Shown in pieces: positions 25,606 through 34,689 of a DNA stretch of 64,000 nucleotides; position 1 is the first letter of the stretch, and every line of letters starts with the position of its first letter. The notes under the pieces were generated by a model that worked only from the letters and a program-made list of their open reading frames with translations, searched no databases and was not told the origin of the DNA. This DNA is from Hyphobacterium sp. CCMP332 (GTDB taxonomy: Bacteria; Pseudomonadota; Alphaproteobacteria; Caulobacterales; Maricaulaceae), in contig NZ_CP058669.1 of NCBI RefSeq assembly GCF_014323565.1, positions 2,135,501 through 2,199,500 of the forward strand, in the 5' to 3' direction. A program made the position numbers and the translations under genes.

Positions 25606-26409
25606 ATGCGCGCCTTGAAAATGAACGGAACAGGGAATGCTTTTCTCCTGATAGATGCCCGGCAGGGCCCCGTCGAGGTCGACGCGGAAACCATCACGCG
25701 ATGGCGCCAGTCACATCATTTCGATCAGGTCTTGATGCTCGCGCCCAGCCAGAGTGGCGATGCCCGCTACCGCATCTGGAACCGCGATGGCGGCGAAGTC
25801 GGCGCATGTGGAAATGGCGCACGCTGCGCCGGATGGTATCTGATGCGCGAGTCCGGCAAGGCAACAGCCTTGCTGGATACCGCCTATGGACTGACGCAGG
25901 CACGGCGGACCGCAGATAATCGGGTATCGGTCGATCTCGGCCCTGCGCGGACAGACTGGCGCGATATCCCGCTTGCCCGGGAAATGGACACGATTGCACT
26001 CGACTATTCTCTCACCGCTAGCGGCCTGACCGTCTCGCGCCCGGGCGCTGTCTCGATGGGAAACCCCCACATTGTCTTTGACGTTCCGGATCTGACCGGA
26101 CTGCCGGTAGAAGTGCTCGGACCGATGGCGGAATACGACCCGCTATTTCCGGACGGCGTCAATGCCGGCTTCATGCAGATCCGGGACCGGACGCATATCC
26201 GCCTGCGCGTCTGGGAGCGTGGAGCCGGGCTCACCCGGGCGTGCGGAACCGGAGCGGCCGCAGCCATCGTCGCGGGCCATCGAAAAGGCCGGCTCGACCG
26301 TCAATGTCATGTCTCGGTGGATGGCGGCGATCTCGCCATAGACTGGAAAGAAAACAATCATGTCTGGCTCGAAGGGCCGGTGGAGCTGGAAGGCGACGTC
26401 ACGCTCTGA
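25606..26409 (+). CDS. dapF: Diaminopimelate epimerase
   Basis: 267 aa PLP-independent epimerase that converts LL- to meso-diaminopimelate for lysine and peptidoglycan. The catalytic thiols are Cys68 (EVGACGNGARC) and Cys213 (TRACGTGAAAA). ATG 25606 is preceded by AAGGA. It is the first gene of the dapF-mtaB-ftsY run seen in many alphaproteobacteria. Confidence 0.95.
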   Translation: MRALKMNGTGNAFLLIDARQGPVEVDAETITRWRQSHHFDQVLMLAPSQSGDARYRIWNRDGGEVGACGNGARCAGWYLMRESGKATALLDTAYGLTQARRTADNRVSVDLGPARTDWRDIPLAREMDTIALDYSLTASGLTVSRPGAVSMGNPHIVFDVPDLTGLPVEVLGPMAEYDPLFPDGVNAGFMQIRDRTHIRLRVWERGAGLTRACGTGAAAAIVAGHRKGRLDRQCHVSVDGGDLAIDWKENNHVWLEGPVELEGDVTL

Positions 26410-26457
26410 GGCCCGCCGCTTGACCGCACCCCGGCTTTCCACCACTTAGGCAGGCTT

Positions 26458-27765
26458 ATGTCTGACCAGAATATTCATACCTCACCGCCGGAGGCCCCGG
26501 CGCAAGCAGGCGGGAATGAAATTCTCACCTTTGGCTGCCGGCTGAATAGCTGGGAGAGCGAGGTCATGCGCAGCCATGCCACCGCGGCCGGCCTTGAGGG
26601 TGCCATCATCGTCAACACCTGCGCCGTCACCAACGAGGCCGTACGCAGCGCCCGCCAGGCCATCCGAAAGGCCCGGCGCGCCAATCCAGCCGCCCCCATC
26701 ATCGTCACGGGCTGTGCGGCGCAGATCAATCCGGACGAATTCGCCCGCATGCCGGAAGTCACCCGCGTCATTGGCAATGCGGACAAGATGAAAGCCGAAA
26801 CCTTCCAGCCCCATATCCTGCTCGGCGGAGCAGAGAAAAAGTCAGTCTCCGACATCATGAAGGTAAAGGATGTCGCCGGACATCTGGTAGACGGTCTGGA
26901 TGGCCGCGCGCGGGCCTATGTCCAGATCCAGACCGGTTGCGATCACCGTTGCACCTTCTGCATCATCCCCTATGGCCGCGGCGATAGCCGTTCTGTGCCG
27001 GCCGGTGATGTGGTCGAGCAGGTCAGGGCGCTGGTCAGCACCGGCCATCAGGAAATCGTCCTCACCGGCGTCGATCTCACAAGCTGGGGCGGCGACCTGC
27101 CAGGTGAGCCAAAGCTGGGCCGGATGGTTCAGGCGATTCTGAAAAACGTACCGGACTTGCCGCAGCTTCGCCTCTCCTCCATCGATGCGATAGAAATTGA
27201 TGACGCCCTGTTTGAAGCGATCACTTCCGAGCCGCGCATCGCACCGCACCTGCATCTGTCGCTTCAGGCGGGGGCCGACATGATTTTGAAGCGCATGAAA
27301 CGGCGCCATTTGCGCGCCGATGCCATCGCCTTGTGCCAAAAGCTCAAATCCGCGCGCCCGGGCATTGCCTTCGGCGCGGACATCATCGCCGGATTCCCGA
27401 CCGAAACCGAAGAGATGTTCGAAGACTCGCTGCGCCTCGTCGATGAGTGTGATCTCGCTTATCTGCACGTCTTCCCGTATTCGCCGCGCCCCGGCACGCC
27501 GGCCGCGCGCATGCCGCAGCTTGACCGGAACATCATCAAGGATCGCGCCGCACGGCTGCGCGAGAAGGCCGGCCTTGCTCTGATCAGGCATTTGAACGGC
27601 ATGACCGGATCGATCCAGCAGGGTCTGATCGAAAAGCCCGGCTTTGCCCGTGCTCCGAATTTTGCGGGCATAAGTCTGGCCGGCACGACGCCCAGAAACG
27701 GCGCGATTTTGCCCATCCGGATAACCGGCCACAATGGCAAGGTGCTTGAAGGAGAACCGGCATGA
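26458..27765 (+). CDS. mtaB: tRNA t6A37 methylthiotransferase MtaB
   Basis: 435 aa radical-SAM enzyme that converts t6A to ms2t6A at tRNA position 37. The N-terminal UPF0004 cluster uses Cys27, Cys55 and Cys86. The radical-SAM cluster is Cys161, Cys165 and Cys168 in TGCDHRCTFCIIPYGRG. A C-terminal TRAM-like part binds RNA. The arrangement separates it from MiaB. The stop overlaps the ftsY start by 4 bp (ATGA), indicating coupling. Confidence 0.92.
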   Translation: MSDQNIHTSPPEAPAQAGGNEILTFGCRLNSWESEVMRSHATAAGLEGAIIVNTCAVTNEAVRSARQAIRKARRANPAAPIIVTGCAAQINPDEFARMPEVTRVIGNADKMKAETFQPHILLGGAEKKSVSDIMKVKDVAGHLVDGLDGRARAYVQIQTGCDHRCTFCIIPYGRGDSRSVPAGDVVEQVRALVSTGHQEIVLTGVDLTSWGGDLPGEPKLGRMVQAILKNVPDLPQLRLSSIDAIEIDDALFEAITSEPRIAPHLHLSLQAGADMILKRMKRRHLRADAIALCQKLKSARPGIAFGADIIAGFPTETEEMFEDSLRLVDECDLAYLHVFPYSPRPGTPAARMPQLDRNIIKDRAARLREKAGLALIRHLNGMTGSIQQGLIEKPGFARAPNFAGISLAGTTPRNGAILPIRITGHNGKVLEGEPA

Positions 27766-28712
27766 GTGACGGCGAAACCCCGGAAAAGAAAAAGGGCTTC
27801 TTCTCCCGGCTGGCCGCCGGCCTGCGCCGGTCGTCGAGCGGAATCACGGAAAGCGTCACGGCCGTTTTCACCCGGAAGAAGCTCGATGCCGAAACGCTGG
27901 AGGCCCTTGAGGACGCGCTGATTGCCGCCGACCTCGGCGCACCGATGGCGCAGAAGGTCACCGAACGGCTGGCCCGAGATCGCTTTGACAGGGAAGTCAC
28001 TGACGAAGAGATCAGAACCGCGCTCGCCGAGACGATTGCAGAGACCTTGTTACCGCTCGAATCGCCACTGGAAATCGGCCGGGAGACAAAGCCGGAAATC
28101 GTGCTCTTTGTGGGCGTCAACGGCTCGGGCAAAACAACAACGCTGGGCAAGATCGCCGCGGGTATGACCCGCGTCGGTCAGTCGCCACTCCTGGTCGCGG
28201 GAGACACCTTCCGCGCCGCGGCTGTTGAGCAGATTGCCGTCTGGGGCGAGCGCGCCAATGCACCTGTCGAGCGCCGCGATCTCGGGGCAGATGCCGCCGG
28301 GCTGGCCTTTGATGCAGTGCAGCGCGCCACCCGCGAAGGCCTGGACGCCGTCCTGATCGACACCGCAGGCCGGCTTCAGAACCGCACCGAATTGATGGAC
28401 GAATTGCGCAAGATCGTACGGGTTCTGGGAAAGGTGGACGAAACCGCCCCGCACAAGGTCATTCTGGTTCTGGACGGCACGGTCGGCTCCAATGCGATGT
28501 CGCAGGCCGAAGCCTTCCTCGAGGCCGCCCGTGTGACCGGCCTCATCATGACCAAGCTGGATGGCACCGCAAAAGGCGGCGCGCTGGTTCAGGTCGCCGA
28601 GAAATTTGCGCTTCCCATCCATGCCATCGGGATTGGCGAAGGCATTGATGACCTTCAACCTTTCGACGCCCGCGCGTTTGCACGGGCGCTTGCGGGGCTT
28701 GACGAGGCGTGA
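27762..28712 (+). CDS. ftsY: SRP receptor FtsY
   Basis: 316 aa membrane-associated GTPase that docks SRP-ribosome complexes to SecYEG. A short basic N-terminus (EKKKGFFSRLAAGLRR) is the likely lipid-binding helix. The P-loop GVNGSGKTTTLGK is at 118-130, with DTFRAAAVEQI, DTAGRLQNRTELM and TKLDGTAKGGA after it. It lacks the long acidic A domain of E. coli. It partners Ffh at 11255. It overlaps mtaB by 4 bp and the transporter gene by 4 bp. Confidence 0.96.
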   Translation: MSDGETPEKKKGFFSRLAAGLRRSSSGITESVTAVFTRKKLDAETLEALEDALIAADLGAPMAQKVTERLARDRFDREVTDEEIRTALAETIAETLLPLESPLEIGRETKPEIVLFVGVNGSGKTTTLGKIAAGMTRVGQSPLLVAGDTFRAAAVEQIAVWGERANAPVERRDLGADAAGLAFDAVQRATREGLDAVLIDTAGRLQNRTELMDELRKIVRVLGKVDETAPHKVILVLDGTVGSNAMSQAEAFLEAARVTGLIMTKLDGTAKGGALVQVAEKFALPIHAIGIGEGIDDLQPFDARAFARALAGLDEA

Positions 28713-29554
28713 CGCCCGAAATTGCCGGCGCAGCGGCCATGCTCGGCTCGGCCATGACCCATGCAGTGATGGGCATGCTGACCAAATCCTCATCGGACAA
28801 GCTGGTCTTCCGTTCGGTGATGATGTCGACGAGCGCGGTCCTCTTTTTACCGCTTCTCTTCCTCCTGCCGCCACCACCCGCGGAGGCATGGCCCTTTCTG
28901 ATCATGGGTATGGGGCTGCATTTCGTTTTCCAGATGTCGATGATCTCCGCCTTTGAACGCGGCGACATGAATCTGGTCTATCCGGTCATGCGCGGTGCCG
29001 CACCGGCATTGGCGGCGCTCTTTGCCTTCTTCATCCTGGGTGAAGCCCTGTCCATGCTGCAGATCGGCGGACTGGCACTCGCCTCGGCAACCATTATCGG
29101 TTTTGCCTGGCCGGATCGCAGCAAGGCACCGAAAGTCACTGCGCTGGCATTTGCCGCGCTCGCTGCGCTGATGACGGCTCTGTATTCGGTCAACGACGCC
29201 TCGGGAGTCCGGGCGACCGGAAATCCGCTGACCTATCTGGCATGGTTTTCTTTCGTCACGGCCCTGCCGATTCTGGTGACTGCACTGGTCCGGCGCGGGC
29301 GGCGCTGGCCAGAGCTCGCCCGGCGGCAGTTTCGCAGCGCCGCACCTGCGGCTGTCCTTGGTGCGGCGTCTTATGGCCTGGCGCTGTTTGCGTTTTCTAT
29401 TGCCGCAATAGGGCCGATGGCAGCCATGCGTGAGACATCGGTTGTATTCGGCGCCATCCTCGCCGCGCTCATCCTGAAAGAACCCTTCGGGATCAAACGC
29501 AGCCTGCTGGCAATCTTTCTGGCCGCTGGCCTCGTATTGCTTCAGGTTGGCTGA
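28709..29554 (+). CDS. EamA/DMT superfamily transporter
   Basis: 281 aa with ten predicted membrane helices in two EamA repeats. The GTG start overlaps the ftsY stop. Family signals are the PVMRGAAPALAALFAFFILGE segment, at about residues 91-111, and its repeat counterpart MAAMRETSVVFGAILAALIL near 235. DMT proteins export small metabolites or amino acids; the substrate is unknown. Co-translation with ftsY is likely but functional linkage is not implied. Confidence 0.85.
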   Translation: MTPEIAGAAAMLGSAMTHAVMGMLTKSSSDKLVFRSVMMSTSAVLFLPLLFLLPPPPAEAWPFLIMGMGLHFVFQMSMISAFERGDMNLVYPVMRGAAPALAALFAFFILGEALSMLQIGGLALASATIIGFAWPDRSKAPKVTALAFAALAALMTALYSVNDASGVRATGNPLTYLAWFSFVTALPILVTALVRRGRRWPELARRQFRSAAPAAVLGAASYGLALFAFSIAAIGPMAAMRETSVVFGAILAALILKEPFGIKRSLLAIFLAAGLVLLQVG

Positions 29555-29575
29555 CGTGAATCGGAGATAGCAAGT

Positions 29576-30244
29576 ATGAGTCAAGTCAAGAAAACCGCCG
29601 GGCAAGGCGCACAATTGCTGACCGATGTGGGTCCGGTCATCGCCTTCATTCTGGTCTATAATATCGGCCGGAATTTTGCCGGCGATCAGGCCATCTACTG
29701 GGCTACCGGTGTTTTCATGGCGGGTGTGGCCATGGCGCTGGGATATGCGGGGGTTGTGCAAAAACGCTTCCCGCCCATGCTCGTCGTATCGGCGGTGATC
29801 GTGATGTCGTTTGGCGGGATGACGATCTATCTGCAGGACCCGATTTTCGTCTACATCAAACCCACGATTATCAACCTGCTCTACTCTTTCGCGATCCTCG
29901 GCAGCTTCGCCTTCGGCTTCAATGTCTGGAAAGCGCTTTTCGGTTCTGTCTTTACCCTGCCCGAACGGATCTGGTGGATTCTGGCCGTGCGCTGGGCATT
30001 GTTTTTCCAGATCCTCGCCCTGATCAATGAATTCCTCTGGCGCCACATCAATGATTCCGTTGTCGTGGAAAGTGCCCGCTGGTTCCCGCAACTCGCCTGG
30101 AGCGAAAGCCTCTGGGCCAACGGCAAGCTGGGAATCATGGCGCTGACCTTCGTCTTTGCGCTGGCCAACATCCCGATTGCCCTCAGGCATCAGACCGACG
30201 ATGACGACGCCAATGCCGATGAGGCCGCGCCAGACAACGCCTGA
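29576..30244 (+). CDS. yciB: Inner membrane septation protein YciB (IspZ)
   Basis: 222 aa polytopic protein of the YciB/IspA family, implicated in envelope synthesis and division. It has about six helices; motifs are FILVYNIGRNFAG, the DPIFVYIKPTIINLLYS stretch and ALFFQILALINEFLWR. GGAG precedes the ATG by about ten bases. The acidic tail DDDDANADEAAPDNA is specific to this protein. Last gene of the dapF-to-yciB run. Confidence 0.9.
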   Translation: MSQVKKTAGQGAQLLTDVGPVIAFILVYNIGRNFAGDQAIYWATGVFMAGVAMALGYAGVVQKRFPPMLVVSAVIVMSFGGMTIYLQDPIFVYIKPTIINLLYSFAILGSFAFGFNVWKALFGSVFTLPERIWWILAVRWALFFQILALINEFLWRHINDSVVVESARWFPQLAWSESLWANGKLGIMALTFVFALANIPIALRHQTDDDDANADEAAPDNA

Positions 30245-30335
30245 ACGCGCCACACTCCGTATCCGGATCATTGTCATTGATCCGTGACACGCTTGCGTTA
30301 AGTTGCGTCAGCCTTGAAGCAGTGGGGGGCCAGAC

Positions 30336-30899
30336 ATGGCGGACGACAATACATTCGATCTGTCCGAATCGCCCGGTCATTTGCTGCACCGGGCTCAGCA
30401 ATTCGCGGCTGAGCGGTTTTCCAAGAATCTGTCCGCCGGGGACAAGCTCACCCAGCGCCAGTTTGCGGTTCTGGCGTCCACAGCGGCCAATGAGGGCCTG
30501 ACCCAGACCGATCTTGTCCGCGAAACCGGTATTGATCGCTCAACCCTGGCAGAACTCGTCGCGCGTATGGCCATAAAGGGCCTGATACGCCGCGAATCCG
30601 TGGCCGCCGACGCGCGGGCCAATGCCATTTTCCTGACGGATGATGGGCGGGGCATGTATGAGCGGGCGCTCGCAGGGGCCCGCCTCGCAGACGAGGCCAT
30701 CCTGTCGTCATTGCCGAAAAACAAGCGCGCCAGCTTTCTCGTGACCCTGCTCCGCATCGCGATGACGATTGAAGAGGACGAGGCCAAGGCCAAGGCCGAG
30801 CTGAAAAAGCTCAAGGACGCCGAGAAAAAGGCCAAGAAGAAAGCCAAGAAGAAAGCGAAAAAGCAGGCCAAAAAGAAAAAGAAGAGCAAGGACGCCTAG
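30336..30899 (+). CDS. MarR family regulator with lysine-rich tail
   Basis: 187 aa. Residues 15-140 form a MarR winged helix (LTQRQFAVLASTAANEGLTQ, then TGIDRSTLAELVARMAIKGL, and the wing). From about residue 150 the chain becomes a lysine/alanine helix (KKLKDAEKKAKKKAKKKAKK to KKKKSKDA) of some 35 residues, which could bind DNA nonspecifically or RNA. No adjacent divergent target is obvious; it is convergent with ccmG, overlapping by 4 bp. A GGGGGG stretch precedes the ATG. Confidence 0.85.
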   Translation: MADDNTFDLSESPGHLLHRAQQFAAERFSKNLSAGDKLTQRQFAVLASTAANEGLTQTDLVRETGIDRSTLAELVARMAIKGLIRRESVAADARANAIFLTDDGRGMYERALAGARLADEAILSSLPKNKRASFLVTLLRIAMTIEEDEAKAKAELKKLKDAEKKAKKKAKKKAKKQAKKKKKSKDA

Positions 30900-31417
30900 C
30901 GGCCTTCCTCCAGCGCGGGCAGGATAACCCGCCGCACCACATCATCCGTCAGCGGCCCCGCCCAGCGCGCCCGGATAATGCCATCCGCACCTACGACAAA
31001 GGTTTCGGGTGCACCGGTGACGCCGAGATCAATGACAGCGGATCCGAACGGATCCATGACAACGCCCGAAAACGGGTTTCCCAATCGCGCCAGAAAGGCG
31101 TTGGCATTCTCGTCCGTATCGCGCCAGGCAATGCCGTAAATCGGCACACCCGCCTCTGCCAGATCCAGCAATACCGGATGCTCGACTTCACACGGCGGAC
31201 ACCACGACCCCCAGACGTTCAGGAGATAGGCCTGTCCAGCGAGATCGGACGGTGCAAAGCCCGCGCGGCCTTCGACGGCCTCCAGCGTAAAATCCGGAAC
31301 AGGGTCGCCAACAAAACGATCTGTCTGATTGCCCTCTGTCCGGGTCAGAAGCGCATAGGCCAGAGCGCCCGCCAGGCCGAACAGAATGACGACCGGAACC
31401 AGCCGCAACCCGTTCAT
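30896..31417 (-). CDS. ccmG: Thiol:disulfide interchange protein CcmG/DsbE
   Basis: 173 aa. An N-terminal membrane anchor (7-24) is followed by a periplasmic thioredoxin fold with the active site WCPPC (Cys73, Cys76). The GAPETFVVGADGIIRARWAG segment with cis-Pro is typical. It keeps apocytochrome c cysteines reduced for haem attachment. The start overlaps ccmD by 4 bp, making it the last gene of the ccm set here. Confidence 0.93.
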   Translation of the reverse strand: MNGLRLVPVVILFGLAGALAYALLTRTEGNQTDRFVGDPVPDFTLEAVEGRAGFAPSDLAGQAYLLNVWGSWCPPCEVEHPVLLDLAEAGVPIYGIAWRDTDENANAFLARLGNPFSGVVMDPFGSAVIDLGVTGAPETFVVGADGIIRARWAGPLTDDVVRRVILPALEEGR

Positions 31418-31572
31418 TCCCCGGCCTCGTCTTGCTCACGCTGAAGATGACGCCGCGCCGAGGACCGCTCATTGAGAATAAACAGAACAAGCCCGGCCAC
31501 GCCCAGCGCCGTCAGCGCATAGGAGGCCCAGACAAATTCGATATAGGCACCGGGTTCGATCACTCCGCTCAT
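31414..31572 (-). CDS. ccmD: Haem exporter protein CcmD
   Basis: 52 aa, one membrane helix (about 15-36, SYALTALGVAGLVLFILNE) followed by a basic segment SSARRHLQREQ. This is the layout of CcmD, which helps release haem-CcmE from CcmABC. ATG 31572 overlaps ccmC by 4 bp; the longer open frame upstream is out of family. Easily missed because of its size. Confidence 0.88.
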   Translation of the reverse strand: MSGVIEPGAYIEFVWASYALTALGVAGLVLFILNERSSARRHLQREQDEAGE

Positions 31573-32297
31573 GCGCGCGCCTCCCGTATCCGCTGAAGGT
31601 TGGCGGCCTTGCGCGCCATGATCGCACTGCGCATCCGGTACAGCACCATCCAGCCGGCCAGAAAAGTGAATCCGACCGCCATCAATGCCAGCGGCAAAAG
31701 CTGGCTGCCATGAATGGCTGGTCCGTCGGCCCGGAAAACCGTTGCACCCTGATGCAATATGCCGTCCCACCATTCCACCGAAAAGCGGACGATGGGCAGA
31801 TTGACCAGACCCACCATGGCCAGAATGGCCGCTGACCGCGCCGCCAGACGTTCATCTTCAATCGCGGCGCGAAGCGCAATATATCCCAGAAACAGCAGAA
31901 ACTGGATCAGCATCGACGTCAGCCGGGCATCCCACACCCACCACGTCCCCCACGTGGTCTTGCCCCAGAGCGAGCCGGTTATCAGACAAAGCCCGGCAAA
32001 TACCGCCCCGATGGGCGCGATGGATTCCGCCGCCACATCCGCCAGATTATGCCGCCAGATGAAGAAGATGAAACTGGCCCCGCCCATGGCAAAATAGAGG
32101 GCCAGCCCGAGCCAGGCGGCCGGCACATGGACATACATGATGCGGATCGTGTCGCCCTGATAGCGATCTACCGGTGACGCAAACAGGCCAAACCAGAGGC
32201 CCGCAAGGATCAAAACCAGAGCCAGCCCCCCACATGCCGGAATGGCGATGCGGGCAAATTTTTCGAATCGTTGCGGGTTGGCGAGATAGCTGAACAT
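31569..32297 (-). CDS. ccmC: Haem exporter protein CcmC
   Basis: 242 aa from ATG 32297 (MFSYLANP). Six helices surround the tryptophan-rich WGTWWVWD motif (116-123), and the haem-ligating histidines are His57 (YVHVPAAW) and His182 (WDGILHQG). It loads haem onto CcmE during cytochrome c maturation. The open frame extends upstream of this start without homologous sequence. It is separated from ccmB by a non-ccm gene. Confidence 0.95.
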   Translation of the reverse strand: MFSYLANPQRFEKFARIAIPACGGLALVLILAGLWFGLFASPVDRYQGDTIRIMYVHVPAAWLGLALYFAMGGASFIFFIWRHNLADVAAESIAPIGAVFAGLCLITGSLWGKTTWGTWWVWDARLTSMLIQFLLFLGYIALRAAIEDERLAARSAAILAMVGLVNLPIVRFSVEWWDGILHQGATVFRADGPAIHGSQLLPLALMAVGFTFLAGWMVLYRMRSAIMARKAANLQRIREARA

Positions 32298-32354
32298 GGT
32301 GGTGAAATGCGTTAGCCTGCCCTGCTCCGGCGGGCAAGCGCCAGATGGCCGCAT

Positions 32355-33224
32355 CTAGTCTCCGGTTTCAGAAATAATCGGCTCCAGCGCGTCGCCGGCT
32401 TCGGTGAGAACCGCCTGTGCGGGCGCACCGTCAAAGACATCCGCCCATTCCCCGGTCAGATAGGCCTCAAAAACGGACAGGGGTACGGGGACGTCATAAC
32501 CGCCTTCGGCATAGGATCCGACTTCATAGGGCTCGAAGTGGAACATCAACCCGCCCGCCGCTTCGCCCGATTGATTGGCGATCAGGACAAAGCCCGGAAA
32601 GGCGTCAACTTCCGGCGCCAGCGGTGCCAGCCATGTTTCGCGCTCCATGGCCTCGTCGAAATCCGCGCCGAGGCGTTCACGCTTGAGTGCCATCAATTCG
32701 CGATAGACGGCATAGAATAAAGCCGTCAGCGCCGGAGAATCCGGAGCCGTTTCCGCAAACAAATCGTCCAGTCCGGCCGGGTTCAGACTGTCAGCGCGCG
32801 TGACGATCGGGCTTCGGCCCTGATTGGGGTGCGCGCCGCCGGTGTAGTAGGAAGACTGGCGATCAAGGCTGATGACGTCTTCATTGGCAAAAGTGATCGA
32901 AATGTCGGTTTCACTGAAATACGCATTCCAGCTCCAGTCCGGCGATTCGTCGATCCAGCTGCGATGGTCATTGACCGCGAGCGCTGCAAACTCTGCCAGG
33001 CCTGACAATTCCGCCTCGCGTAGCGCATTCATGATGCCAGGATAATTTTCCAGGCGGTGATCCAGGGTGATCGTCACGGAATAGACGCCGGGAAGCGTGT
33101 CTTCGATAACTTCATCCGGCGGAAGGGTTTCCGTTTCTTCCGGCACAGAGGCCGTACTTCCGGTCTGCGCAAACCCGGCGGGCACCGTGGAAAGCAACAG
33201 GGCAAAGGCAAGCAAGGATTTCAT
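32355..33224 (-). CDS. Secreted DUF4163/DUF3298 domain protein
   Basis: 289 aa with signal peptide (1-19, ending GFA) and an acidic linker. The central part has DISITFANEDVISLDRQ and YYTGGAHPNQG, the hallmark of the RsiV-like DUF4163/DUF3298 fold. The C-terminal part has FHFEPYEVGSYAEGGYDV, another hallmark. Related proteins bind ligands such as lysozyme; no ligand is known here. It lies between ccmB and ccmC on the same strand, an insertion in an otherwise standard cluster. Confidence 0.85.
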   Translation of the reverse strand: MKSLLAFALLLSTVPAGFAQTGSTASVPEETETLPPDEVIEDTLPGVYSVTITLDHRLENYPGIMNALREAELSGLAEFAALAVNDHRSWIDESPDWSWNAYFSETDISITFANEDVISLDRQSSYYTGGAHPNQGRSPIVTRADSLNPAGLDDLFAETAPDSPALTALFYAVYRELMALKRERLGADFDEAMERETWLAPLAPEVDAFPGFVLIANQSGEAAGGLMFHFEPYEVGSYAEGGYDVPVPLSVFEAYLTGEWADVFDGAPAQAVLTEAGDALEPIISETGD

Positions 33225-33252
33225 GCCTTCGATAGAAGCACAGGCGAGCCGT

Positions 33253-33918
33253 CTATTCCAGACGCGCCTTCAAGGCGGCAGAAATGGCAAAGGGGGAGAG
33301 CGCGGTTAAAAACAGGCTGACCGCGCACGTCAGGAGCAGATTGGCCCCCGCCGCGGCGTCGCCGATCGCAGCGGCCCGGCCGGCGCTGGCGGTAAACACC
33401 ATCAGGGGAATGGCGAGCGGCGCGGCGATCAGCGCAATCACCAGCCCGCCACGCCGCGCGCCTGCCGACAACGCCGCGGCAATCGCCACAAGAAAGGCCA
33501 GTCCCGGAATCGCCGCCGCCAGTGCCAACCCCAGCATTCCGGCGGCTTCAACCGGCAATCCGAAGGCGATACCCCCGCCCAGCCCGACAAGCGGCAACGG
33601 CCAGAGCGTGGCGACGGCAGATCCCAGAACCTTCGCAATCGCGATGATGGACATGGGAATGCCCGAAAGACCATAGGCTTCGAGCGTGCCATCGGCCACA
33701 TCCTCCCCGAACAGCTTTTCGGCCCCCTGCAAGACGGCCAGCAAGGCCGCAAAACAGATGACGCCCGGCCCGGCCGCCTGCAAGGTCGCCGGAGACTGGC
33801 CAATCGCGAGGGGTGCCAGAGTCAGGCTGGCAATAAAAAACGCCGCCGGAGCCGCGGGTCCGCCGCCGCCGGCAAACGCCAGCCGGGCTTCCCGCAAGAA
33901 GACGGTGGCAGCTCTCAT
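33253..33918 (-). CDS. ccmB: Haem exporter protein CcmB
   Basis: 221 aa membrane subunit of the CcmAB ABC complex. Six helices are predicted, and the FGEDVADGTLEAYGLSGIPM region is typical. The ATG overlaps the ccmA stop by 4 bp. It acts with CcmA to drive release of holo-CcmE. Confidence 0.93.
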   Translation of the reverse strand: MRAATVFLREARLAFAGGGGPAAPAAFFIASLTLAPLAIGQSPATLQAAGPGVICFAALLAVLQGAEKLFGEDVADGTLEAYGLSGIPMSIIAIAKVLGSAVATLWPLPLVGLGGGIAFGLPVEAAGMLGLALAAAIPGLAFLVAIAAALSAGARRGGLVIALIAAPLAIPLMVFTASAGRAAAIGDAAAGANLLLTCAVSLFLTALSPFAISAALKARLE

Positions 33919-34535
33919 CGCGTCAGCTCCTGCACCCGGGCACCCGGCCAGTCGAGCGCCTGATGCGTGGCCGCAATCACCAGCCCACCGCGATTCCGGT
34001 GTGATGTCACAGCGGCGGACAATCTGTCCCGGCCATCTGAATCAAGCGGGGCCGCCGGTTCGTCCAGAAGCCAGACCGGCCGGTTCTGAACCAGAATGTG
34101 CGCCAGCGCGGAGCGGCGTTTCTGACCCTGCGACAGGCGCCGCGCGGGCCGGTCTGCCAGAGCTTTCAGTCCCATCTGCTCCATGGCGGCCGGCACGGCG
34201 TCTGTCAGCCCGGACAATGCCGACCAGAACAAGAGCGATTGGCGCGGGCTTTCGTCCGGCTTCAGGGCGTTGTCATGGCCCAGAAACGCGCAGACCGCCG
34301 GGGCTGCCTTGATCGCCGGTCTGTCGCCGTAGAAAATCTCGCCCATTGCCGGCCGGAGAACACCGGAAAGCGCCCGCAAAAGCGTGGTTTTACCGACACC
34401 GTTTCGCCCGAGAAGAACCAGCGCCTCGCCGGGCGCAACACTTAACGACAGGCCTGAAATTAACGGGATACCCCCGCGTTCAAGCGTTACATCCGTCACG
34501 GAAAGCGGAATTGGATCAAAGGAGGGCAATGTCAT
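33915..34535 (-). CDS. ccmA: Haem exporter ATP-binding subunit CcmA
   Basis: 206 aa from ATG 34535 (MTLPSFD). Walker A is LLGRNGVGKTT near 41-51, the signature is RLSQGQKRRSAL and Walker B PVWLLDEPAAPLD. The length matches the short CcmA family. It heads the ccmA-ccmB-(DUF3298)-ccmC-ccmD-ccmG strand. The open frame upstream of the chosen start carries no ABC homology. Confidence 0.92.
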   Translation of the reverse strand: MTLPSFDPIPLSVTDVTLERGGIPLISGLSLSVAPGEALVLLGRNGVGKTTLLRALSGVLRPAMGEIFYGDRPAIKAAPAVCAFLGHDNALKPDESPRQSLLFWSALSGLTDAVPAAMEQMGLKALADRPARRLSQGQKRRSALAHILVQNRPVWLLDEPAAPLDSDGRDRLSAAVTSHRNRGGLVIAATHQALDWPGARVQELTR

Positions 34536-34689
34536 TCGCTGCGATTTCACCCGGCCTGACCCCGGGGTCAAGGCAGATTGGCTAACAGACCGCATTGCAG
34601 CCAGACGCGGCGAGGTCTAAAACGCCCGCAAACACAAATGCCCCCGTTCGCGATTTTTGCTCGCGTTCCAACCGATAAGGATGCTCCCC

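Noticed and set aside
28847-30277. A 476-codon minus-strand frame opposite the DMT transporter and yciB
   Set aside because: The composition is charged and His/Gln-rich, and both opposite genes are recognisable membrane proteins.
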